Below, piece by piece: positions 36,839 through 46,323 of a stretch of DNA of 64,000 nt. The notes beneath the pieces are model-generated. The model searched no databases and was not told the origin of the DNA. It saw only the letters and a program-made list of their open reading frames with translations. Origin of the DNA: JAXGXJ01 sp963816155. Its GTDB lineage: Bacteria > Actinomycetota > Thermoleophilia > RBG-16-64-13. Location: contig CAWFJE010000011.1 of assembly GCA_963816155.1 (NCBI GenBank), positions 248,001 to 312,000 on the forward strand. The letters are read 5' to 3'. The stretch's first letter is position 1. Each line of letters starts with the position of its first letter. Position numbers and translations under genes: made by a program.

Positions 36839-39091
36839 ATGCGAAGACTCAGTACGATAATCCTGGCCGCCGCCTTGATGGCCGGCTTCTCGCTCACGGC
36901 GACCGTACCTGCATATGCCGGGGCTGCCGCCCAATCTGCTACGACCCTCATAGCCTCCAGTGCCGACAGTCCCAACGCGCGCGGCCCGGATCGGACTTGG
37001 GGCGATCTCCCTGACACACTGATGGACGAATACGCCGTTACACCCGGGCAGGTAGCAGCCATCTCTGAGGGGTATCCGGATGGCCTGTGGAAGCCGTACC
37101 AGAATGTGACCCGTGCACAATTCGTCAAGATGACCGTCACCGCTTTCGGCGTGGAAATGGCTGACCCACTGAGCGGATCGTTCTTTGACGTTTCCCCTTC
37201 TCACGTCTACTACCGGTATATCGAAGGCGCTAAGGCAGCGGGTCTGATCGCAGGAGTGACTCCCGGCCAATTCAGCCCGGATACTGCCATCACTCGTCAG
37301 CAGGCCATCGCTATCGTCGGGCGATACGTCGCCAAGCTCAGCGGGGAGAGTCTCAAAGACAAATATCCCCAAGCTCAAAGGGACTCCTTGCTTGCCCCCT
37401 TCAAGGACGGTACCCATGTCTCTGAAGAACTCCAGGACGAAGTCGCGTTTGCCCTGGAGTGTGGCCTCGCCACCGGCGACGATCAGGGTAATCTTGCCCC
37501 ACTTGCAGAGATGACGCGCATTCAAGGCGCTGCCTTCGCCATCCGAGCGCAGGCGACCATCGAGGCCACGGAGTACAGCGGAGCCGAAATGGTGACGGCT
37601 GCTGTCGGTGGGACTACTCGCTACGAGCAGACGAATGAGAACATCAGCTACACTGGATACTGGCGAACCACGAGCGCCGCAAGCTACTCCGCTGGCAACG
37701 AGAAACGAGCGTCCACATCAGGGGCCTCGCTGACCGCCACTTTCACCGGTACCAGCCTAACCTGGATCGCCAGCACTGGCCCCTTCAACGGCATGGCCCG
37801 AGTGACACTGGATGGAAGAACTCCCGTACTGCTGGACCTTTTCAGTGCGAGCACGCTCTATAGACGAGCCGTATACAGCACCGGCTTCCTCGCCAGAGGA
37901 TCTCACACTGTGAAGATCGAGTGGACCGGACGGAGGAACCCGATGTCCATGAGCACCCGCGTGTCAGTGGATGCTCTTGACGTCATGGGCTCGCTCGTGC
38001 CAGGGTTACCGGCTACGGCTACCACGCCGCAGGCTCCGAGCACCACCACGACGCGCCCCACTCCCACGACGACCACGCCCGGCCCGCCGGCCACAGCGCC
38101 TCCTACGACCGCTACGGCTGTGAGGGGCGTCATTAGTGTCCGTGACTACGGCGCTAAGGGTGACGGCTCGAGCAATGACACTTCTGCCATCCAGGCATGC
38201 CTGAACGCAGCCGCAAGCCAAGGCAAGACCTGCTACCTCCCCGCCGGCACCTACCGTACCTATACCCTCAATCCGCCTAACGGCGTCACCATGCAAGGGG
38301 CGGGCGCAGGCCAAACCACCATCCGTACTCTCGCCGCCAAGGGGGCGGCCATCGACAGCTTCGATCTTGTGAACAAGTCGTACGTGACCATACAGGATCT
38401 GAGCCTCATAGGGGCCTCGACCGACGGGCACATGTACGGCAACGATCAGGGCATTTACATGGCCAACTCCCACAACATCACCATCAAGAACGTCCAGTTC
38501 AACTACTGGACCTTCGCCATGCGCACGGGTAGCGATGGTGCCGTAAGAGGCAGCAGCAACATCTCAGTCATCGGCTGCCGCACCCTTGGCGGTAGTCTTA
38601 CCGGGTTTCTGGGGGCATACACCAACGGACTTACCATCTCCGGATGTGACTTCGATTCTGCGACCGTGAACACCAGGAACGATCCCGGCGGACCGTCGCA
38701 TCACCTCTACTTCCTGGTCAGCGTCAGCAATGTGGACATACAAGGCACCACTTTCCGCAACGGTGACAGCTGGTCTGTGCAGATCTACCCCGACGGCGGG
38801 CTGAAGGACATGACCTTCAGCAACGTCACCTGGTCCAACGTCTACGCAGGCATATATGTCGGCCCCGGTTCGTACCTCACCTTCGACGGCGTGACCGCTT
38901 CCTCCAACCGCTATGTTGGGGACGGGGTGCCCTGGTTCAGTCTGAGCGGCTCCGACATCACGGTTCAGAACTTCAACGTCTCGGGCGCCAGCAAGCTGGT
39001 ATCCGCATCAGGGTCCAACATCGTGTTTAGAAACGGCACCTACGCCGGCACCAACCTGGGATCGGGGGCAACGTTCCAAGACGTCGATTAG
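36839..39091 (+). CDS. SLH-domain protein with pectate-lyase-type beta-helix
   Basis: 750-residue secreted protein. Order: signal peptide (1-29, ending AYAG), SLH repeats (about 52-245; WKPYQNVTRAQFVKM, FFDVSPSHVYYRYIEGA, ITRQQAIAIVGRYV), a beta-sandwich carbohydrate-binding-like module (about 250-385; FTGTSLTWIAS, VDALDVMG), a Thr/Pro linker (about 390-425) and a right-handed parallel beta-helix of the Pectate_lyase_3 type (GVISVRDYGAKGDGSSNDT, YLPAGTYRTY, then repeated short strands). Likely surface-attached polysaccharide lyase, hydrolase or adhesin. AGGGAGAA precedes ATG 36839. A frameshifted paralogue lies at 49.9-50.9 kb. Confidence 0.9.
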   Translation: MRRLSTIILAAALMAGFSLTATVPAYAGAAAQSATTLIASSADSPNARGPDRTWGDLPDTLMDEYAVTPGQVAAISEGYPDGLWKPYQNVTRAQFVKMTVTAFGVEMADPLSGSFFDVSPSHVYYRYIEGAKAAGLIAGVTPGQFSPDTAITRQQAIAIVGRYVAKLSGESLKDKYPQAQRDSLLAPFKDGTHVSEELQDEVAFALECGLATGDDQGNLAPLAEMTRIQGAAFAIRAQATIEATEYSGAEMVTAAVGGTTRYEQTNENISYTGYWRTTSAASYSAGNEKRASTSGASLTATFTGTSLTWIASTGPFNGMARVTLDGRTPVLLDLFSASTLYRRAVYSTGFLARGSHTVKIEWTGRRNPMSMSTRVSVDALDVMGSLVPGLPATATTPQAPSTTTTRPTPTTTTPGPPATAPPTTATAVRGVISVRDYGAKGDGSSNDTSAIQACLNAAASQGKTCYLPAGTYRTYTLNPPNGVTMQGAGAGQTTIRTLAAKGAAIDSFDLVNKSYVTIQDLSLIGASTDGHMYGNDQGIYMANSHNITIKNVQFNYWTFAMRTGSDGAVRGSSNISVIGCRTLGGSLTGFLGAYTNGLTISGCDFDSATVNTRNDPGGPSHHLYFLVSVSNVDIQGTTFRNGDSWSVQIYPDGGLKDMTFSNVTWSNVYAGIYVGPGSYLTFDGVTASSNRYVGDGVPWFSLSGSDITVQNFNVSGASKLVSASGSNIVFRNGTYAGTNLGSGATFQDVD

Positions 39092-39126
39092 TAGAGTCGC
39101 GCCGTTTCGCGCCGCCATGTGCCTCC

Positions 39127-39156
39127 CGATAAGCCCTGCATCTGCGGGGCTTATCG
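39127..39156 (+). terminator. hairpin after the SLH/beta-helix gene
   Basis: 10-bp stem CGATAAGCCC / GGGCTTATCG with a 10-base loop, 36 bases after the stop. No T-run follows, so it is a probable terminator only. Confidence 0.6.
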
Positions 39157-39239
39157 CTATGGCAAAGCGAGACATGGTGTCACTCTTTCCTTCGGGCTAA
39201 GCGGCCACGAACCGGCCGCTGATCCGGCTCCCAGAATGA

Positions 39240-39262
39240 GTACCGCCCAAAGTGTTAGGGTC
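39240..39262 (+). repeat. left terminal inverted repeat of the IS3-like element
   Basis: GTACCGCCCAAAGTGTTAGG and following bases; matches the reverse complement of 40265-40287 at 16 of 23 positions. Confidence 0.6.
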
Positions 39263-39290
39263 TCCACAAGCGCAAGGGAGACCAGAATCC

Positions 39291-39556
39291 ATGAAGCAGA
39301 CGAGATTCACCGAAGCCCAGATCGTCAGCATCCTCCAGGAAGCGGACGCCGACGGGGCGTGCGCAAGAGACGTGTGCAACCGCACGGAGTCTGCAAGTAG
39401 ACTTTCTATCGGTGGCGCAGACGCTATCGCGCCATGCAGGTAGACGAGGTGAAGGGCCTGCGGGAAATGGAAGCCGAGAACGCCCGCCTCAAGCGTCTCC
39501 TAGCCGAGTCCGCTCTTGAGATCGACGCCATCAGAGAGGTCCTTCGGGGAAGATAG
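39291..39556 (+). pseudogene. IS3-family transposase OrfA (frameshifted)
   Basis: DNA-binding subunit of an IS3-type transposase. It begins MKQTRFTEAQIVSILQEAD (the IS3 OrfA helix-turn-helix opening) and, in another frame, continues FYRWRRRYRAMQVDEVKGL with the leucine-zipper-like AENARLKRLLAESALEIDAI to the TAG at 39554-39556. A frame change near 39390 plus an in-frame TAG in the joining frame break it. The normal -1 frameshift to OrfB would occur at its end. Confidence 0.75.
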
Positions 39557-39558
39557 TC

Positions 39559-40234
39559 GGCGCGCCGGCACGACGGCAGCTCTTGCACGCCCTGGTGGGT
39601 CAAGGATTGCCGATCACACGCGCCTGTGCGGCTGCAGGTATCTCGCGCTCTACCTTTCACTATGCATCCCGCAGGACCGACGACGTTGAGTTGCTCGAGC
39701 CCATCAAGGAGACCCGAGAGAAGAAGCCTCGCTGGGGCCATAAGCGCGTCCATGCCAAGCCGCGCAAGGAAGGCTTCGTGGTCAATCACAAGCGGGTGGA
39801 ACGTATCTGGCGCGACCACGGCTTCACGCTTTCTGGCCGCCGCAGAAGGAAGAAGATCGACACCGGCCCGTTCGCTCACCGTATCGGCGGTCAAAGGAGT
39901 GCTCGCCAAGCTCTTTGCCGGAAGAGGAGGACCGGCCACGATCAGAAGTGACAACGGACTCGAATTCATCGCCTTCGAACTGACCGAATGGCTCGAAGCC
40001 CAAGGATCAGCAACGTACCACATGGACCCAGGCAAACCCTGGCAGAATAGCTTTGCCGAATCGTTCAACAACCGGCTCCGCGATGAATGGCTCAACACCA
40101 CCGAGTTCTGCAGCATCGATCACGCCAGAGTGGTCCTCGAAGCATGGCGGATCGAATACAACACCGAGCATCTTCACAGCTCTCTTGGCTATCAGACTCT
40201 GGAAGAATTCGCTGCCTCTTGGAGCGCAGCATGA
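39559..40234 (+). pseudogene. IS3-family transposase OrfB (internally deleted)
   Basis: rve/DDE integrase part: ISRSTFHYASRR, WGHKRVHAKPRKEGFVVNHKRVERIWRDHG (HTH_21 region), then after 39870 TIRSDNGLEFIA (second catalytic Asp), FAESFNNRLRDEWLN (catalytic Glu) and WRIEYNTEHLHSSLGYQTLEEFA. Between KKIDTG and RSLTVSAVKGVL roughly 50-60 residues are absent, including the first catalytic Asp region, and the frame changes. The product cannot be active. Confidence 0.8.
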
Positions 40235-40264
40235 GAAAGTTCGCTAGGATGGCAACAAACCGGC

Positions 40265-40287
40265 GGCCCTCACATTCAGGGTCGTAC
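40265..40287 (-). repeat. right terminal inverted repeat of the IS3-like element
   Basis: Read on the minus strand it begins GTACGACCCTGAATGTGAGG, resembling the left end at 39240-39262. Confidence 0.6.
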
Positions 40288-40436
40288 TGCGAAGGGGGCC
40301 GGACCACCGCTTCCTTAGAGAGAACTAATGGAGAGGCCGTCGCCCATCTGGGGCACTGCAGGGTCACTTGTCTGGACCACATCAGACGGGCGAGCTAAAG
40401 TTGGGTTGTTGGCAGACCGACAAGCCTTAGGAATAG

Positions 40437-41768
40437 ATGTTTGAAGCTCATGGAAGTAACATGGAACTGACTGAACGCATAAGCATGCGAACGGCGCACG
40501 TGGGCGTCATCGGACAGGGTTACGTTGGCCTGCCTCTATCGCTGCTATTCCACGAAGCAGGCTATTCCGTATCCGCGTTTGATATCGACCCGATCAAGGT
40601 CGATGCGCTCAATGAGGGCCGCTCATACATAGCCCACATCGATTCTGCACGGGTCGCCGCCGCCCGGAAGCGAAGCAAATCCTTCCACGCAACCTCCGAC
40701 CTGTCCAAGCTCGCAGACTGCGACGCTATTCTCATCTGCCTGCCCACCCCACTGGGGAAGCACCGGGAGCCAGACCTCGGCTATGTGCTGCGTTCTGCGA
40801 CTGATATCGCTCAACACCTCCGACCAGGCCAGTTGATCATCCTGGGGTCTACCACCTATCCAGGGACGACAGACGAGGAAGTATTACCGATCTTGGAGTC
40901 AAGCGGACTGCGAACGCCTGATGATTTCTTGCTGGCCTTCTCGCCGGAGCGAGAAGACCCAGGAAACCGGCGTTTCCATGCCGCGAATACCCCAAGGCTG
41001 GTCGGCGGAGTGAACGCGAAATCCACCGAGGTCGCGACAAGTCTCTTCAAAGAGGTCGTACAGGAAGTGTTGCCCGTCTCGGGATCGAAAGTCGCTGAAG
41101 CGGCCAAGCTTCTTGAGAACATCTACCGAGCAGTCAACATCGCTTTGGTTAACGAGTTAAAAGTAACGTTCGATCGGATGGGCATTGACGTCTGGGAAGT
41201 CATCGAGGCCGCCAAGACAAAACCCTTTGGCTTCCAGGCCTTCTACCCCGGCCCGGGCCTAGGCGGCCACTGCATCCCGCTTGATCCTTTCTACCTTACG
41301 TGGAAGGCCGCCGAATACGGGGTTTGGACGAGATTCATCGAACTGGCAGGCGAGATCAACACGAGCATGCCGACGTGGGTGGCCAACAAGGCCCGCAGTG
41401 CCCTCTCAGACGCTGGGAAGAGCCTGCGGGGAGCCAGGGTCCTCATTCTGGGACTTGCCTACAAGCCGGACATCGACGACGATAGAGAGTCTCCCTCCTA
41501 CGAGCTCATCGATCTCTTCTTGGCGGCAGGGGCGGTTGTGTCGTATTGCGATCCCCACTTTCCTCAGATGAGACCGACTAGGCGGCACGGACTGACGATG
41601 GAGTCTGTCCCTCTCACGGCGGATGAGTTCGGGAGACACGACCTGGTTCTTCTCGCAACCGCTCACGGAGAGTTCCGGGATCCGGACTTGTATAGAGACG
41701 TAGACCTCGTCGTGGACACAAGGAACGTGGTACGTCCAGAATGGGGACCTAAGGTTGTGAGAGCCTGA
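40437..41768 (+). CDS. nucleotide-sugar dehydrogenase (UDP-GlcNAc/ManNAc 6-dehydrogenase type)
   Basis: 443-residue NAD-dependent UDP-sugar 6-dehydrogenase making a UDP-uronate for the surface polymer. Rossmann HVGVIGQGYVGLPLSLLF at about 20-37, central LLAFSPEREDPG, catalytic-Cys motif GPGLGGHCIPLDPFYL and C-terminal LGLAYKPDIDDDRESP. The P-x-G-x-GGHCIP-x-DP-x-YL form is typical of UDP-N-acetylhexosamine dehydrogenases (WbpA/WecC). ATG 40437 follows TTAGGA; ATG 40461 and 40485 are alternatives. First gene of the plus-strand cluster. Confidence 0.9.
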   Translation: MFEAHGSNMELTERISMRTAHVGVIGQGYVGLPLSLLFHEAGYSVSAFDIDPIKVDALNEGRSYIAHIDSARVAAARKRSKSFHATSDLSKLADCDAILICLPTPLGKHREPDLGYVLRSATDIAQHLRPGQLIILGSTTYPGTTDEEVLPILESSGLRTPDDFLLAFSPEREDPGNRRFHAANTPRLVGGVNAKSTEVATSLFKEVVQEVLPVSGSKVAEAAKLLENIYRAVNIALVNELKVTFDRMGIDVWEVIEAAKTKPFGFQAFYPGPGLGGHCIPLDPFYLTWKAAEYGVWTRFIELAGEINTSMPTWVANKARSALSDAGKSLRGARVLILGLAYKPDIDDDRESPSYELIDLFLAAGAVVSYCDPHFPQMRPTRRHGLTMESVPLTADEFGRHDLVLLATAHGEFRDPDLYRDVDLVVDTRNVVRPEWGPKVVRA

Positions 41769-41806
41769 GCGCGCTCAGGACTCTTGAGCAGCCCAAGAAG
41801 TCTCCC

Positions 41807-42784
41807 ATGAGAATCTTGCTTACAGGCGCTGCTGGTTTCATCGCGAGTCGAGTGGCGGAGTTGCTGCTCGAGGAGGGAGCTGACGTCCACGGGATTGACA
41901 ACCTGTGCTCAGCTTATGACCCACGCCTAAAGGACTACCGCCTCAACAGACTCAAGAGCAGGCCCGGCTTCAGCTTCCACCGCGCCGACGTTGCCGACTT
42001 TTCCGAGCTCTGTGCCCTTTGGGATGCCTCGGCCCCCGTCGACGCGGTAATCCACCTCGCCGCCCGAGCGGGAGTAAGGTACAGCGTCGAAAATCCCTGG
42101 GTCTATGCCGACACCAACCTGGTGGGGACGCTCAACGTCCTTGAGCTATGTCGTCGAAATGGGGTGAAGAAGCTGGTTCTCGCTTCGACGTCAAGCCTCT
42201 ACGGCAGCGGGAGCCCCGTGCCTTTCATCGAAGACGCCAATACCGACAAACCCCTGTCTCCATACGCGGCATCGAAGAAGGCGGCGGAGGCCCTCTGCTG
42301 GACCTATCACTATCTCCACGGTCTGGACATCACAGTCCTACGATACTTCACGGTCTACGGCCCGGCCGGACGGCCGGACATGAGTCCGTTCAGATTCATC
42401 CAGTGGATCTACGAGCAGCGGACTTTGCGGCTGTACGGAGATGGCTCCCAATCGAGAGACTTCACCTACGTCGACGATATCGCCCGAGGCACCATACTCG
42501 GCTTGCGCCCTCTCGGTTTCGAGATCATCAATCTCGGGAGCGACCATCCTCATAAGCTTCTCGAGGTCGTCAGGTTGATCGAACGAGAGGTGGGTCAGGA
42601 CGCTCGAATCGAACGCCATCCGGCTCACGCGGCCGACATGGACACCACTTGGGCCAGCATAGAGAAGGCCAAGCACCTTCTCGGCTGGGAGCCATCGGTC
42701 TCCTTGGCGGAAGGCATCCGGATGACGTGCGCTTGGTACCGCGCAAATCGGGAATGGGCCATGTCGATCGATACGGAAGACTAG
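41807..42784 (+). CDS. NAD-dependent epimerase, UDP-glucuronate 4-epimerase-like
   Basis: 325-residue extended short-chain dehydrogenase. NAD site TGAAGFIASRVAELL, then VIHLAARAGVRYS, catalytic Ser in STSSLYG and YAASKKAAE (Tyr-x3-Lys), and RYFTVYGPAGRPDMS typical of UDP-hexuronate 4-epimerases. It follows the dehydrogenase by 38 bases, so a UDP-GlcNAcA or UDP-GlcA epimerisation step is plausible. Confidence 0.88.
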   Translation: MRILLTGAAGFIASRVAELLLEEGADVHGIDNLCSAYDPRLKDYRLNRLKSRPGFSFHRADVADFSELCALWDASAPVDAVIHLAARAGVRYSVENPWVYADTNLVGTLNVLELCRRNGVKKLVLASTSSLYGSGSPVPFIEDANTDKPLSPYAASKKAAEALCWTYHYLHGLDITVLRYFTVYGPAGRPDMSPFRFIQWIYEQRTLRLYGDGSQSRDFTYVDDIARGTILGLRPLGFEIINLGSDHPHKLLEVVRLIEREVGQDARIERHPAHAADMDTTWASIEKAKHLLGWEPSVSLAEGIRMTCAWYRANREWAMSIDTED

Positions 42785-42789
42785 TGCAG

Positions 42790-44001
42790 ATGCGAGTCGG
42801 TATCCTCACCCAGTACTACCCTCCGGAACTTGGAGCTCCGCCCGCTCGCTTGGCGAACCTCGCGGCGCGCCTTACGGATCGTGGGCACGAAGTCCATGTC
42901 ATCACGGCTATGCCCAACTATCCACAAGGGTGTATCTATCCGGGGTATGGCGGCCTGATGCGACGGGAGAAGATTGACGACACCACGGTTGTCCGCAGTT
43001 ATGTCTACCCAGCCACCGGGCTCGGAGCCCGTAGAATCGTGAACTACTTCTCGTTTGTGTTTTCATCTGCTCTGGTTGGGGCGTTATTCGTACCACGCTT
43101 GGACTATCTGATCACCGAGTCACCACCTCTCTTCCTCGGTCTCTCTGGCTACGTGCTGAGCCGCCTGAAAGGTGCCCGCTGGATCTTCAACGTGTCAGAC
43201 CTGTGGCTCGATAGCGCCGTGCAGATGGGGGCTTTAAGGGAGGGTGCCATCCTTCGCGTCGCCCGTTCCCTCGAGAACTTCTTCTACTGCAAGGCTTGGT
43301 GCGTCACGGGACAAAGCAGGGAAATCGTCAGCGAGATCAGTAGAGCACACAGGAGAGTGAGGGTCTACCATCTCTCAAATGGTGTGGCTAGTGAGACATT
43401 CCGGCCCGGCATCGGGTCGGAGAAGATCAGAGCCGAGCTTGCCCCCGGCATGACCACTATCGTCCTATATGCGGGCTTGCATGGCTACGCCCAGGGACTC
43501 GACCAGCTCCTCGAAGCAGCAATGGCCCTGCGGGATTTGGACGGCCTGGCGATCGTTCTCGTGGGCGACGGTCCGGAAAAGCAGGATCTCGTGAGACGAG
43601 CCAAGGAACTCGGGCTGACCAACGTCCGCTTCGTCGCCCCGGCACCTCGCGAGCAGATGCCCGCCATACTAGCCTCCGCGGACATCGCACTCGTACCCCT
43701 CAAGGAGCGACTCGTGGGGGCGGTGCCATCTAAACTCTACGAGGCGATGGGCGCGGGGCTGCCCATTGTGCTGATGGCTGGAGGCGAGGCAGATGACATC
43801 ATAGCTTCTTCAGGCGCTGGACTGGTGGTACAACCTGGCGACGTTGCGGGCCTTGCCATGGCCGTCCGCCGTCTGGCCACCAATCCAGAGGAACGGCAGA
43901 TGATGGCGGCTCGCGGCAGGGAAGCGGCCAGCGCCCGCTTCGACCGTACGGCCATAGGGAATGCGTTTGTAGATTATCTGGAGGCGGCACAGTCATGCTG
44001 A
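42790..44001 (+). CDS. glycosyltransferase family 4 (WbuB-like)
   Basis: 403-residue GT-B glycosyltransferase. N-terminal acceptor domain starts MRVGILTQYYPPELGAPPAR; C-terminal donor domain has VLYAGLHGYAQGL, PREQMPAILASADIALVPL, AVPSKLYEAMGAGLPI and the E-x7-E type region. This resembles WbuB/WcaI-type transferases of surface polysaccharide clusters. ATG 42790 is used; GTG 42784 overlapping the previous stop (TAGTG) is an alternative. The end overlaps the next gene by 7 bases. Confidence 0.88.
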   Translation: MRVGILTQYYPPELGAPPARLANLAARLTDRGHEVHVITAMPNYPQGCIYPGYGGLMRREKIDDTTVVRSYVYPATGLGARRIVNYFSFVFSSALVGALFVPRLDYLITESPPLFLGLSGYVLSRLKGARWIFNVSDLWLDSAVQMGALREGAILRVARSLENFFYCKAWCVTGQSREIVSEISRAHRRVRVYHLSNGVASETFRPGIGSEKIRAELAPGMTTIVLYAGLHGYAQGLDQLLEAAMALRDLDGLAIVLVGDGPEKQDLVRRAKELGLTNVRFVAPAPREQMPAILASADIALVPLKERLVGAVPSKLYEAMGAGLPIVLMAGGEADDIIASSGAGLVVQPGDVAGLAMAVRRLATNPEERQMMAARGREAASARFDRTAIGNAFVDYLEAAQSC

Positions 44002-45080
44002 TCTGCAGCGTTGTGGGGGCGCGGCCGAACTTCATGAAGATTGCTCCCGTGTTTGCCGAGCTCCGGAGGCGAGGCATGTACCAGATCCTGGTGCACACCG
44101 GGCAGCACTACGACGAGGCCATGTCGGCCGTGTTCTTCAGGGAGCTCGGCATGCCGGAGCCCGATGTCTTCCTCGGGGTCGGTTCGGGGACCCATGCGCA
44201 GCAGACGGCGCGCATCATGACCTCCTTCGAGTCCTTATGCTTAGAACAGCCACCAGGTCTTGTCGTCGTGGGTGGCGACGTGAATTCCACCCTCGCCTGC
44301 GCGCTCGTGGCTGCCAAGCTCGGTGTGCCGGTGGCCCACATCGAGGCGGGTCTGAGATCGTTCGACCGGTCAATGCCTGAGGAGCTGAACCGTATCCTCA
44401 CCGACCACATGTCCGATCTGCTTTTCACTACGGAGCGGAGCGGCAGCGACAATCTTCTGAAAGAGGGCGTTACCCGCGACTCGATTCACCTGGTCGGCAA
44501 TTGCATGATCGACAGCTTGAGGACGCACTTGCCCGTTGCCCTCTCAAGGCGTCCCTGGGATGCTCTCGGCCTCACAGTGGGTAGCTATGCCCTGGTGACC
44601 CTCCATAGACCGGCAGCCGTGGACGACCCTACCTCCCTCGAGGAGTTTCGCCAGGCCTTGACGGAGATCGGCAAAGTGCTACCGCTCATCTTTCCCGTCC
44701 ACCCCCGTACCCGTGCGCGAATCGAGGCTGGAGGAGCCAACTGGGAGCCAGTACGCATGATGGAGCCACTCGGATACTTGGATTTCCTCGGCCTGATGGC
44801 CAACGCCCGCCTGGTGTTAACGGACTCCGGCGGAATCCAGGAGGAAACAACCGCCCTGGGCGTCCCCTGTGTGACGATGCGCGACAACACAGAGAGGCCG
44901 ATCACTCTGACAATGGGCACCAACAGACTCGCCGGCACAACACGTGAGCGCATCGTATCCGCCGCACACGACGCCTTCTCAGGAGAGGTGCCAACAGGAA
45001 GTCAACCGCCTCTCTGGGACGGATCGGCAGCGGTGCGGGTGGCCGACGTGGTGGAGCAATGGGTCGGAGGCCGACTATGA
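43995..45080 (+). CDS. wecB: UDP-N-acetylglucosamine 2-epimerase (non-hydrolysing)
   Basis: 361-residue enzyme interconverting UDP-GlcNAc and UDP-ManNAc. Family signatures: VVGARPNFMKIAPVFAEL, HTGQHYDEAMS, GDVNSTLA, HIEAGLRSFDRSMPEE, NRILTDHMSDLLF, LTDSGGIQEETTALGVPC and RDNTERPITL. Together with the dehydrogenase at 40.4 kb it could supply UDP-ManNAc or its uronate. No frame problem. Confidence 0.93.
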   Translation: MLICSVVGARPNFMKIAPVFAELRRRGMYQILVHTGQHYDEAMSAVFFRELGMPEPDVFLGVGSGTHAQQTARIMTSFESLCLEQPPGLVVVGGDVNSTLACALVAAKLGVPVAHIEAGLRSFDRSMPEELNRILTDHMSDLLFTTERSGSDNLLKEGVTRDSIHLVGNCMIDSLRTHLPVALSRRPWDALGLTVGSYALVTLHRPAAVDDPTSLEEFRQALTEIGKVLPLIFPVHPRTRARIEAGGANWEPVRMMEPLGYLDFLGLMANARLVLTDSGGIQEETTALGVPCVTMRDNTERPITLTMGTNRLAGTTRERIVSAAHDAFSGEVPTGSQPPLWDGSAAVRVADVVEQWVGGRL

Positions 45081-45114
45081 CGGGGCCATGGACCCAAATC
45101 AGAAGGAACGACAC

Positions 45115-46310
45115 GTGAGGACCAGTTTCCTACCCTTCTGCCGCCCCGACCTCGACGGATCGGAACTGCGAGAGGTCGCCCAGGTGCTCGATTCCGGTTG
45201 GCTCACCACGGGCAGTGTCACCCATGAGTTCGAGCGCGAGTTCGCCGCCCGGGTGGGAGCCGCAGACGCGGTAGCCGTCAACTCGTGCACGGCGGCGCTG
45301 CACCTGGCTTTGGAGGCGATCGGACTCCAATCCGGCGATGAGGTTATCACCACTCCCTACACTTTCGCCTCCACCGCGGAGGTAGTCAGATACCTGGGCG
45401 CCATCCCTCGATTCGTCGATGTGGAGAGGGAGACTCTCAACATCGACCCCGAGGCCATTCGAGCGGCGATCAATCCGCGGACGCGCGCGATCCTACCGGT
45501 CCACATCGGCGGCCATCCCGCCGAGATGGAGGCCATCGACAGGATCGCATCTGAAGCGGGGCTCGCAGTTATCGAGGACGCCGCCCACGCCCTGCCGGCA
45601 ACGTATCGGGGCACCATAATCGGTGCCCAGCGACCAAGACTCAAAGACGTGCCCCACCTCACCTGCTTCAGCTTCTACGCCACCAAGACGATGACCACCG
45701 GCGAAGGTGGGCATGATCTGCACCGACGACGAGGACCTGGCCGATCGGTGTCGGCTGATGTCACTTCACGGCATCACGAAGAACGCGTGGAACCGCTACA
45801 CAGCTGAAGGTTCATGGTATTACGAGATTGTTGCACCGGGATTCAAATACAACCTGACCGATATCGCTTCGGCCATCGGCCTCGCACAGTTGCGGAGGCT
45901 CGATGCGATGAGCGACCGCGAGGACGCGCAGATCGCAGCGCGATACAACGACGGCCTTCGCGGACCTGCAGCCAGACTGGAGATCCCGTCGAGCGCGACC
46001 GTGGGTCGAGTCATGCATGGCATCTCTATCCCGCTGAGACTGCGATCTGGACGGCCTGACGCATCGATCGGGCGCGGCTTCGTGGAGGAGTTGACGGCCC
46101 GCAACATCGGGACGAGCGTGCACTTCATCCCCCTGCATCTCCATCCCTACTATCGGGACACGTACGGGTACAAGCCGGCACGATTTCCCGATCGCCTATG
46201 GGGAGTACCGAAGAGAGGTGTCGCTGCCCATCTACAGCGCCATGACTGACGATGACGTGACGGACGTGATCGAGGCGGTGACCGATGTTGTGCAAACGTT
46301 TGCCAGATAG
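45115..46310 (+). CDS. DegT/DnrJ/EryC1 aminotransferase (two frameshifts)
   Basis: PLP-dependent sugar aminotransferase of about 398 residues. FCRPDLDGSELREVAQVLDSGW, NSCTAALHLALEA, VIEDAAHALPA, PLP-lysine region FSFYATKTMTTGEGG, then in the next frame MICTDDEDLADRCRLMSLHG, FKYNLTDIASAIGLAQL and IPLHLHPYYRDTYGY. A base error at about 45712 and another near 46187 (after which the protein ends EVSLPIYSAMTDDDV...) break the frame. GTG 45115 with AAGGAA is preferred; ATG 45088 is possible. Role: 4- or 3-amino sugar formation. Confidence 0.8.
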
Positions 46311-46323
46311 ACCGAGACGCGCC

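Larger units (their letters stand above)
39240..40287 (+). mobile_element. decayed IS3-family element (IS407-like)
   Basis: About 1.05-kb element with imperfect terminal inverted repeats (16 of 23 positions, both beginning GTAC), an orfA/orfB pair typical of IS3 elements, and an internal deletion in orfB that removes the first catalytic Asp. No clean target-site duplication was found. It sits between the SLH/beta-helix gene and the nucleotide-sugar dehydrogenase, at the left edge of the glycan cluster. Confidence 0.8.
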
